A stretch of DNA of 64,000 nt, from assembly GCF_904848185.1 (NCBI RefSeq), contig NC_051046.1, forward strand, positions 9,437,447-9,501,446, written 5' to 3'. Below, piece after piece: positions 59,201 through 64,000 of this stretch. The stretch is from Acanthopagrus latus (taxonomy: Eukaryota > Chordata > Actinopteri > Spariformes > Sparidae). Every line of letters starts with the position of its first letter. Within the stretch, counting starts at the first letter, position 1. A program made the position numbers and the translations under genes. Below the pieces are notes generated by a model. It saw only the letters and a program-made list of their open reading frames with translations, did no database searches and was not told where the DNA came from.

Positions 59201-61012
59201 GCCAACAAATATCACCTCTGTGGTGGCGATAGATGCTAAAAGTCCAGTGGTCACTAAAGTAAAAAAGGATCCATCCTCAGGTGGACATGATGTCTCTCTC
59301 AAATTTCAGGATATTTTTGTCTGGACTGTGAGCAGTTAACAGACATTTCATACATTAAAGCTGTGATGCTAGTACAGCTAAGAAACCATAAACAAACACA
59401 AGCCAAACTTAACAAAATATTGCTTCATGCATTAGTTCATGTAAGTTAACTCACAGTATGTCTGATTCAGTTCATGAAGAAATATTATAAAGTCAATAAT
59501 TTATAAGAACTTAGTCAGAAAAAATCCCAAACTACAAAACTTTTTCCAGATCTGTTCCACATCATGGACAGTTGAGAATACAATAACTTAATTTTCTGCC
59601 TAATTAAATCCTCGCTATTCAGTTCCCCTCATCTTCATCCATGCTCGTATATCCCACAGCTGCTTGTTTTACTGCAAATTTTTCAGTCAGCACAAAAACA
59701 TCTTCGGCAAACTGTGAGCAAGCACTCTTCACGTTCATTGTGAGAGTTTAGAGCCGTTCACACGTCGGCCTCAAGGGAAGGATCCTGGTGAGCGACTTCT
59801 GTTGAGGGCCTGTCCCGTCTTGTTTGTGTGGGTTGGCTAATCTGCCAAATCCTCCACACTGAGGGCTCTGGCGAAAAATAACTGCACATCTGGCAGCTAC
59901 AGATGTGACCGCACTGCTCAGAACTGTCCGGCAAAGTTGGTAAAAATAACAAACATGTGAGCTAAATATTGTCACTGTGAGCCCTGCGCTGCAAAAGGAG
60001 TAGAGTGAGAGTGAGGGTAAGAAAGGGCCAAAGTTGACCCTCCGCACTGTGTTATAGACAAGTTCTCTCTTTATTGCATCAAAAAAGAACAATCTCAGTT
60101 TGTCGTCTATTTTTAGCCGACTGGTTTCAGTCACTGCAGGCTGGGTGAGAGTACTAAGAGTTAACGATCAGCTGTTTACAGCACACTGCTGCCAGTATTG
60201 CAGCGACCTGACCTAAAGGGCACACTGCCACTGTCACAAATATGTCTGGTCTTGTCTAGACAAACCGAAAATATCTGCCGCTTTGGTAATTACACCCCTT
60301 GTCTCAACACTGGATTAAATACTTTGAGGAAAACTGATTTTAGCTGCTGTGGGAGAAAGTTGTCATACTGCGGCTGTACTACAAAGTCAAAGCACAAACA
60401 GACAACAGTACGTGTTTTGCTCGCTTTGTTTTAAAACATTTAATGTAAAGCAATATGAAAACATTAGAAATTAAGCAGGGGTGTTTAAAGTTTAAAAGAA
60501 AAATGAAAAATTCTGATTGTTATGATTCATTTGTCTTTGGCCTTCAGTCTTTAAGGTCGACCCTGTCAGGATCTGTGTTTCAGACCTCTGCTCTCCCCTG
60601 CTGGACAATTTCTCAAACTGCCTCCTGTCTCCTTTCCAACATTACATCTTTATTTTTTTGTTTAGAGGATGTGTTTATAGATGTCTACTTTACCCCCTTT
60701 TCTTTAGGCGATCCATGTCGAGTTGTCTAAACTGGTCAGAAGGCAAGCGGGAGGCAACGACACTCAAGAATGGAGAGCCAAGCCGGCGGAGATGCTCGGA
60801 GACAACATCGCACCATTTCTTATTCCCTCCAAGAAGAAACCATCTGTGAGCCTCAGCAGAAAATATGTAAACAGGTTCTGTTCTGACTCCATCTTGACTC
60901 CTCTTGTTGTTTGTGTCTTTTTCAGGGACTTTCCTGGAAGTTTATACTCGGAGCTCTGGTTGTGGCCTTGGGCAGCTTAGTGACGTCGGTGGTCCTGACC
61001 GCGAGAAACTGA
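30375..61012 (+). CDS. FKBP8-like tail-anchored TPR immunophilin (fkbp8/fkbp16 group), 8 coding exons
   Basis: FKBP8 (FKBP38) is a mitochondrial/ER outer-membrane protein that binds Hsp90 through TPRs, recruits Bcl-2 and acts as a mitophagy receptor. Exons: 30375-30816, 31016-31185, 32539-32627, 55825-56042, 58107-58288, 58544-58621, 60708-60845, 60926-61012. All are GT/AG with consistent phases: 1404 nt, 467 aa. Residues 1-147 are acidic and unlike FKBP8. The FKBP domain is about 165-255 (LVFVIGEGDVNQALEECV, QYAYG). TPR repeats span about 255-405 (KCLNNLAAAQLKLERYDEAL, NNVKALFRAGK). A tail anchor spans about 440-463 and ends LTARN (human FKBP8 ends IAARN). Key PPIase residues are replaced. 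The start at 30375 has G at -3 and +4; an in-frame ATG at 30342 in weak context is the alternative, and an in-frame TAA lies at 30294. Divergence suggests a paralogue. I recall the symbol fkbp16 for one in zebrafish but cannot verify it. Confidence 0.9.
31016..31185 (+). CDS. FKBP8-like exon 2 (residues 148-204)
   Basis: Encodes EDRLLRKKVLESSAPNALLP, GQEVTVKMQCVLEDRTVVEK and DCKLVFVIGEGDVNQ, the first half of the FKBP domain. LLRKK is also found just before the domain in FKBP8. Acceptor CTCACGCAG, donor GTAAAA, exit phase 0. Confidence 0.93.
31360..32290 (+). repeat. Block of dispersed teleost repeat fragments
   Basis: In the intron after exon 2 of the FKBP8-like gene. Landmarks are AACGTGTTAGCATGCTCAAA, AAAACACAAAGTGCAGGTAA (31360-31530); GAAAATGACCCTGCTTCTCA, TTCAAAATGAGTCTATGGTC, ATCTTGTGATTGACACATC (31557-31760); ACTACTTTATAGACAGTCCA (about 32150) and ACCAAGTTTCATGACAGTCC (about 32210). 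I recall these as parts of high-copy fish repeats. Confidence 0.55.
32539..32627 (+). CDS. FKBP8-like exon 3 (residues 205-233)
   Basis: Encodes ALEECVLSMQRGEITLLLAD and SQYAYGLLG, the middle of the FKBP domain. The Leu in ALEE replaces the core Trp of FKBP12, as in FKBP8. Acceptor ACACCTGCAG, donor GTAAGG, exit phase 2. Confidence 0.93.
34260..34810. repeat. Two adjacent dispersed repeats in the large intron
   Basis: 34260-34460 carries the GCTAGC/CTAACTAGCC-rich family (GAGCTAACTAGCCAATGGTA). 34500-34810 carries the TTAGCTTAGCTTAGCATGAC and GCTAAGCTAAGCTAACCAGC family, with the core words in inverted arrangement. Boundaries are approximate. Confidence 0.5.
36820..36950 (+). repeat. MITE-like fragment (ACTCAAGTAGAGATACCTGAA)
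   Basis: AAAGTAAGAAGGTATC, TACTCAAGTAGAGATACC, CTGAAAATCTACTGAAGTAC and AGTACCAAAGTATTTG are typical of a widespread teleost hAT-type MITE. Possible further trace at 52893-52930. Confidence 0.5.
37830..38000 (+). repeat. Dispersed teleost repeat fragment (ACATGCTCACAATGACAATG)
   Basis: TACATGCTCACAATGACAAT, AATGTTAAGCAGGTATGATG, AAGTACAGCTGAGGCTGTTG and ATTTGGTCATAAACCAAAG belong to the same family as 58981-59340. Confidence 0.6.
39719..39759. repeat. Interrupted (GT)n repeat
   Basis: GTATGTGTGTCTGTGTGTG type run in the large intron. Confidence 0.85.
43141..43223. repeat. GT-rich minisatellite with a 39-bp period
   Basis: The word GAGTGTGACGCTGT occurs at 43156 and 43195, each followed by GTGT-rich sequence. 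Confidence 0.7.
45154..45177 (+). repeat. A24 homopolymer
   Basis: A run of 24 A preceded by CTTTTTTTG. Possibly a retroposon tail, but no retroposon body is recognisable upstream. Confidence 0.9.
46629..46692 (-). repeat. Diverged inverted duplicate, copy A
   Basis: On the minus strand this reads CGTTGGCTGGGCTCGGCGCA and continues to GCTAATCACCAGTGACCCAC and ATGACACC. It matches copy B at 49423-49488 over about 66 nt with roughly 11 differences and no gaps. Confidence 0.7.
47820..48080 (-). repeat. Dispersed teleost repeat fragment
   Basis: Contains CACCACTTTGGTCATCAATG, CCTCAGAGGATCCTAATGAC, TTGATCCCCTGACATTTCAT and then GGATGAATTCTAATAACTTT. The first part looks like the reverse complement of the 58981-59340 family. 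Confidence 0.5.
49423..49488 (+). repeat. Diverged inverted duplicate, copy B
   Basis: ATTGGCTGAGCTCAGCGCAG through CTAATCACCACTGACCCACA to TGACACC on the plus strand. It is the inverted partner of 46629-46692, about 2.8 kb away in the same intron. Confidence 0.7.
50415..50580 (-). repeat. Dispersed repeat, inverted relative to the copy at 1170-1365
   Basis: AGTTGGCCACTTGTTGAATTCAT here corresponds to the reverse complement of ATGAATTCGACAGGTGGCC near 1310. CAGTTAGCCGTGCAGCTAGC matches the GCTAGCTGCACGGCTAACTG core. Confidence 0.55.
50868..50929. repeat. 28-bp two-unit tandem with strong hairpin
   Basis: Units 50868-50895 and 50896-50923 share the pattern CGA-GCTTcGGGTTGGC-G-ACCAA. The second unit folds: CTTTGGGTTGG (50901-50911) pairs with CCAATCCAAAG (50919-50929) apart from one G-T wobble. 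Confidence 0.6.
52341..52382. repeat. (AC)n/(ACTC)n microsatellite
   Basis: CA units interrupted by CACTC, in the large intron. Confidence 0.9.
54900..55560. mobile_element. Tc1-like transposase tail fragments in a tandem and foldback cluster
   Basis: A motif of about 40 bp around TTGTGGAGTCCATGCCAG occurs about five times: minus at about 54915, plus at 54984-55023, minus at 55117-55165, minus at 55280-55325, plus at 55433-55480. The last copy translates to LHKLVESMPVRVHAVIKA, which resembles the C-terminus of Tc1-like transposases (LxESMPRRxxAVIxA). Units 55014-55181 and 55182-55335 are a diverged tandem duplication with a period of about 168 bp. No complete transposase is present. Confidence 0.65.
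55825..56042 (+). CDS. FKBP8-like exon 4 (residues 235-306)
   Basis: Encodes EPDIPAWAPLLYQLQLLDIR (end of the FKBP domain) and VADRIRIGNQKRERGNFLFQ, EEYCLAARAYCMALDML (first TPR helices). The R-x-N-x-K-R-E-x-G-N pattern is shared with FKBP8. Acceptor TTACTCTCAG, donor GTACGG, exit phase 1. Confidence 0.93.
56174..56215. repeat. (AC)n microsatellite
   Basis: About 21 uninterrupted CA units in the intron after exon 4 of the FKBP8-like gene. Confidence 0.97.
58107..58288 (+). CDS. FKBP8-like exon 5 (residues 308-367, TPR)
   Basis: Encodes GSDGSVKAEEEEVQDYR, VKCLNNLAAAQLKLERYDEA and LEPNNVKALFRAGK. The KCLNNLAAxQLKL and NxKALFRxGK motifs are conserved FKBP8 TPR helices. Acceptor CTCTGTGCAG, donor GTGAGG, exit phase 0. 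Confidence 0.95.
58544..58621 (+). CDS. FKBP8-like exon 6 (residues 368-393, TPR)
   Basis: Encodes LLSDKGEYKEAMEVLKKALK and LEPATK, the last TPR unit. Acceptor CTCCCTCAG, donor GTGAGA. 78 nt in phase 0. Confidence 0.94.
58783..58980 (+). repeat. Dispersed teleost repeat (AAAGGTCCAGTATGTAGGAT type)
   Basis: Ordered landmarks AAGGTCCAGTATGTAGGAT, AATATTCATAAGTGTGT, CATCTGAAACTAAGAA, GTTACCTTAGAATCAGC and TCTACGGTAGCCCAGAGTAG match a very common teleost repeat by my recollection. It lies in the intron after exon 6 of the FKBP8-like gene. Confidence 0.65.
58981..59340 (+). repeat. Dispersed teleost repeat (AGCACCAAACACAAAGTAAAGCTGAGG type)
   Basis: Landmarks CAAACACAAAGTAAAGCTGA, TCATCCTCTGAGGGACACG, TTTATAGCAATCCAATATTT and TGGTGGCGATAGATGCTAAA. 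Other fragments of the same family lie at 31360-31530, 32190-32290, 37830-38000, 47820-48080 and 63310-63450. Confidence 0.6.
60708..60845 (+). CDS. FKBP8-like exon 7 (residues 394-439)
   Basis: Encodes AIHVELSKLVRRQAGGNDTQ and a linker WRAKPAEMLGDNIAPFLIPS ending KKKPS. AIHxELSKLV is conserved with FKBP8. The linker leads to the membrane anchor. Acceptor CTTTTCTTTAG, donor GTGAGC. Confidence 0.93.
60926..61012 (+). CDS. FKBP8-like exon 8 (residues 440-467 and stop, tail anchor)
   Basis: Encodes GLSWKFILGALVVALGSLVT then SVVLTARN and TGA. One hydrophobic helix is followed by a very short tail, as in FKBP8. Acceptor CTTTTTCAG. Confidence 0.94.
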   Translation, partial: GLSWKFILGALVVALGSLVTSVVLTARN

Positions 61013-61640
61013 GATCCTCAGCAGGAGGCGCTTTGAATGTCCTCATCACCACCACTACCACCATCATCTACATCATCATCATCATCGTGTGCAGGTGCAG
61101 AGCATTGCCTTCTAGTCTTATTTAGTCATTTGAGGAGGGTTTTTTTTTTTTTACTGTAAAGAGACGAAAAGGAATGCAACAGAAGATGCACTGAAGCCTG
61201 AAGTTGTGTTTTGAGTTTTTACGTGGTAGAAACATGTTTGAGTAAAAGATGTAAAGTATTCATGATACTGATGACAGTACAGCATCAAGTGAATTCACAG
61301 CACCGGCAGAGATTTCCTGCTGATGGATAAGACAGAAGGTTTTCTTTGCAGTTGCGTCTGTTTTATTTGGAAAAGGGATTACATTTCTGTTTGTCATGAT
61401 AAAAAAAAGGGTCCTGGAAAATATTCTGGTATCACAGACACACACACACAAAAAAAAAGAAAGGGAACTTTTGTAAAGCGTGTAACCGAACCACAAAGGT
61501 AATTAGTAAACAAATGACGTGCTCAACATCACTATTCTGAGATATAATTGAGCTCCAGTAATTGTTGAAACTGAAATGTAATATTGCTCACATAAGCAAT
61601 GCTTGCGATGCTTAATAAAAAATGTTTTAAAGAATGTATT
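61013..61640 (+). other. Probable 3' UTR of the FKBP8-like gene
   Basis: Runs from the TGA to a candidate AATAAA at 61614-61619. It contains a CAT/CCA trinucleotide-rich patch at about 61041-61087 and short A/CA runs. The poly(A) site assignment is a prediction. Confidence 0.6.
61614..61619 (+). terminator. Candidate poly(A) signal, FKBP8-like gene
   Basis: First good AATAAA on the plus strand after the stop, about 600 nt downstream, followed by TG/T-rich sequence. Confidence 0.6.
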
Positions 61641-61769
61641 TGGTCCGTCTTGATCTTTTTAAGAACTAGACACAAAAAAAGTTAATTCATTTAAAAAGGC
61701 TTTTTTTTCCATCTGGTAAAACCATTTAAAAAAGTTAAATCTCAACTCAGTCTCAATTATTGTTCCTTA

Positions 61770-61775
61770 TTTATT
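61770..61775 (-). terminator. Candidate poly(A) signal, RASEF-like gene
   Basis: TTTATT on the plus strand is AATAAA on the minus strand, about 265 nt after the RASEF-like stop codon. Confidence 0.45.
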
Positions 61776-62039
61776 TACTTCATAAAATTACTTTACTACC
61801 GTATAAATACAAAAACCTAAGAAAAATATAAGCATGATTACATTATTTGCATTTCACGTGTATGCATGTTTTCCATTAACAGAAATCTTCATTTTGATCA
61901 GAGAAATATATATTTGAGGCTTGAGAGTTAAATATTTCAATGCTTAAAAAGTTCTTGCAGGAAAAAAATATGCTCTTCATCACAAAAATAAAAATCACTT
62001 GGTGTCCTTCATTGCTCCGTCATATCGACTGATATCGAT

Positions 62040-62142
62040 CTACAGTCCACAGCAGGCGTTTAGCTTCTTCTTTGGGTTGGACGGACTTAGTCTGACCTGA
62101 GATTCTGACTGCCGCCTCAGTTTGACATTTTTCTTTACCTCT
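62040..62142 (-). CDS. RASEF-like last exon (prenylated tail)
   Basis: Encodes EVKKNVKLRRQSESQVRLSP then SNPKKKLNACCGL and TAG. Basic hypervariable tail with a terminal CCxx prenylation motif. Acceptor TTCCACAG. Confidence 0.92.
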
Positions 62143-63197
62143 CTGTGGAAAGGGAAAACAAGTCTAAGTGTCTCCATGGTTTGAGAAGGAAAAGAAAACA
62201 CTTTAAAACTCACTCTCTTCTGCCTCCTACCTCGCTAGATGAAGCACGGCCTCGACGACGTTCGTTCCCTCTTTGGCACTTGTCTCGCAGAACAAGGCGC
62301 CGTATGCCTGCAAGCAAAGTAGACATACCTGACTGCAGTGGGTTTATTTAGACACCTGGGAGGGCCGGGTGTCTGTATAAACATTCTTCAATCAGGTGGA
62401 ATGAGAAAGTTACACACCTTGGCCAACTTCTCTCCGTGCAAACTCCTCACACAGCTTCCCTCTGGAAGCTGCTCTCGCAGGTCCACCTTGTTTCCAATAA
62501 CACACATGGGGATTTTCTCCTCTGCTGAGTCCTGTTGAAAAACAAAGGACGTTGTAAAATATATTCCTGCTTCTTCATCAGTTATTAAACACTTGAGAAT
62601 TTCAACAGTTACCTGGATCTGATCCACCCACGCCCTGACATTCAGGAAGCTGGTTTCTGAAGTGACATCATAGAGGAGCAGGACTCCATGAGCTTTACGG
62701 AAATAGGACCTGGCAATGCTACGAAACCTACAATAAAAATAAATACAACCCAATATTTAGTGTATTTTTTATTTTAAGAATAGTTTTGTTAACACAGATT
62801 TAATTGGTATCATGTTTGTCACATGTTGAAACTCCTCTACCTCTCCTGCCCAGCTGTGTCCCATATCTGCAGGCTCGTCTTCTCTCCGTCCACCAGCATC
62901 CTCTTCATTTGGAAATCAACTCCTGACAACCAAAAAAACAGATTTTAAACTTCTGAAATCAAGAATGCGTCAGCGTCTGATTGAATGTTATGTGTTTGCT
63001 GTGGCACGCACCCAGCGTTGTCTGCATGTCTCCTCTGAACTCGTTGAGCGTAAGTCTCAGCAGGAAGCTGGACTTTCCAGATCCTGCATCTCCGGCTAAA
63101 ACCAGACGGAACATCGGAACAGGTTCTTCAGATTCCACTATGTCTGCTTCTAAAGGCTTCTCACATGGGACAAAAGATAACTTTAATATGGAAAACT
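62040..63197 (-). CDS. RASEF/Rab45-like small GTPase, 3' part (5' exons outside window)
   Basis: Rab-type GTPase of the large RASEF group, which act in membrane traffic. Exons in transcript order: 63197(?)-63012, 62922-62841, 62727-62613, 62531-62418, 62307-62231, 62142-62040. The phases all join. Motifs: P-loop GDAGSGKSSF, switch I TTLGVDFQMK, G3 WDTAGQERFRSIA, G4 GNKVD, G5 CETSAKEG, then FLNVRAWVDQIQ and AVLHLAREVKK. The C-terminus ACCGL carries a double Cys for geranylgeranylation. LVLAGDAGSGKSSF, LGVDFQMK and AVLHLAREVKK fit RASEF better than RAB44 or CRACR2A. The first exon border (acceptor ATAG at 63198-63201) is only probable, and the expected upstream EF-hand/coiled-coil exons are not in the window. 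A compact Rab starting within the first exon cannot be excluded. The gene converges on the FKBP8-like gene. Confidence 0.88.
62231..62307 (-). CDS. RASEF-like exon e (G5 motif)
   Basis: Encodes AYGALFCETSAKEGTNVVEA and VLHLA. Contains the ETSAK base-binding motif. Acceptor TTGCTTGCAG, donor GTAGGA, exit phase 2. Confidence 0.92.
62418..62531 (-). CDS. RASEF-like exon d (G4 motif)
   Basis: Encodes DSAEEKIPMCVIGNKVDLRE and LPEGSCVRSLHGEKLAK. Contains GNKVD. Acceptor TTTTTCAACAG, donor GTGTGT, 38 codons in phase. Confidence 0.93.
62613..62727 (-). CDS. RASEF-like exon c
   Basis: Encodes FRSIARSYFRKAHGVLLLYD and VTSETSFLNVRAWVDQIQ, typical of Rab domains. Acceptor TTTTATTGTAG, donor GTAACT. Confidence 0.93.
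62841..62922 (-). CDS. RASEF-like exon b (switch region)
   Basis: Encodes VDFQMKRMLVDGEKTSLQIW and DTAGQE. Acceptor GGTTGTCAG, donor GTAGAG, exit phase 2. Confidence 0.9.
63012..63197 (-). CDS. RASEF-like exon a (P-loop), 5' border uncertain
   Basis: Encodes an acidic linker (EKPLEADIVESEEP), then MFRLVLAGDAGSGKSSFLLR and NEFRGDMQTTL. Donor GTGCGT in phase 1. The proposed acceptor (TTCTTAATTAAAAAATAG) is weak but gives an open frame of the right phase. Confidence 0.75.
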
Positions 63198-64000
63198 CTA
63201 TTTTTTAATTAAGAAATCAGTAAGTCAGTTTATTCTCGACTCAAGCCCCACTTCATTATATTTCTGGAGCTTTCGCTCAAATTTCACAGCCTTTGCCATC
63301 ATACAACCACCTGTAATCACATGACCAATGCTGGCCATTTCATTTAGCAAGTTACAAACACAGGCTGATAGTATGTCATTAGTGTTGGCAGGTATTTGGT
63401 CATAAACCCAAACGAGTTGGATGAATCACATTTTTCAACACAAAAGGTAAGACACTGGTGGTGATGCATCAGTGGTTCCCAACCAGAGGGTGTTACAATA
63501 TAAATCTGAGGGGTCGTGAGATGAGTGACAGGAGAGGAAACAGAGGAAATCTTTGGAGTTTTGTCCTCTTAAATAACCAATTTTGGTCATGCTTCAAGTC
63601 CACTAAATTTCATTCTAAGTAGATGGTAATTACCAAGTGACAAATGAGACATTTCTGTGGAATTACCACAATGTCTACCTCACAGTTTATTGGAAATTAC
63701 CCCCTTATTATTTAATAATAATATTCTGCTCTATTCAATAAGCGGTTGATAAATCACCCGCGATTTCTTTTAAACATTTCCAGGAAACTTCCAACAACTT
63801 TCTGTCAAAAATCTTCTGGTCAGTAAATTGAAGTACATGATTTAATTAATCATCATCACCTTGGTAATTACTACCTAGTATGAAATTTCCAGATATGTAA
63901 TGCAATTTCACTTCTTTGGGACTGAAACAGAAAATAAATCAATATGAGTTGTTGATTAAACTCGTCTCAAATGTTAAACATGTCTGGTGGCTTTCTATTG
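63198..64000. other. Right edge: probable RASEF-like intron with repeat fragments
   Basis: No further GTPase or EF-hand exon is recognisable. 63310-63450 holds a fragment of the family also seen at 58981-59340 (GGCTGATAGTATGTCATTAG, GCAGGTATTTGGTCATAAAC). 63470-63520 (GTGGTTCCCAACCAGAGGGT, GGGGTCGTGAGATGAG) resembles a common vertebrate repeat. The rest is AT-rich with nothing assignable. Confidence 0.6.

Noticed and set aside
1..64000. CRISPR arrays, operons, phage or bacterial mobile elements
   Set aside because: The window is intron-rich vertebrate DNA. Regular repeats here are microsatellites or transposon fragments.

Overview
This is vertebrate nuclear DNA, most likely from a ray-finned (percomorph-like) fish. 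Three genes are split into many short exons with GT/AG borders. The window also holds long introns, many simple repeats, a tRNA-derived SINE with intact target-site duplications, Tc1-like transposon debris and several high-copy repeats I recognise from teleost genomes. There are no operons, ribosome binding sites, CRISPR arrays or prokaryotic features.

Layout. (1) 2236-27685, minus strand: a complete 12-exon ELL-family gene (RNA polymerase II elongation factor of the super/little elongation complexes). All splice phases join and predict 599 aa. (2) 27686-30374: a head-to-head intergenic region of about 2.7 kb with a GC box, a CRE-like site and CA/GT repeats. (3) 30375-61012, plus strand: an FKBP8-like gene with 8 coding exons and a predicted 467 aa (acidic N-terminus, degenerate FKBP domain, TPR domain, C-terminal tail anchor). 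Its third intron is about 23 kb and fills much of the right half of the window. (4) 62040-63197, minus strand: the last six exons of a RASEF/Rab45-like small GTPase gene whose 5' part lies beyond the right edge. Genes 3 and 4 converge, and their candidate poly(A) signals are about 150 bp apart.

How the genes relate. ELL acts on transcription elongation in the nucleus. FKBP8-like proteins are anchored in mitochondrial/ER membranes and act in chaperone, anti-apoptotic and mitophagy functions. RASEF/Rab45 GTPases act in membrane traffic. They do not form an obvious pathway. ELL and FKBP8 are also neighbours on human chromosome 19p13.1, so the first two probably reflect conserved synteny.

The rest is intron and intergenic DNA: old transposon pieces, microsatellites and stretches with no feature I can assign. 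I found no convincing undescribed biological system. The most interesting items are the substituted catalytic residues in the FKBP domain, a (TC)n microsatellite serving as polypyrimidine tract for a 48-nt ell exon, a diverged inverted sequence pair in the large intron, and a foldback cluster of Tc1-like transposase tails.
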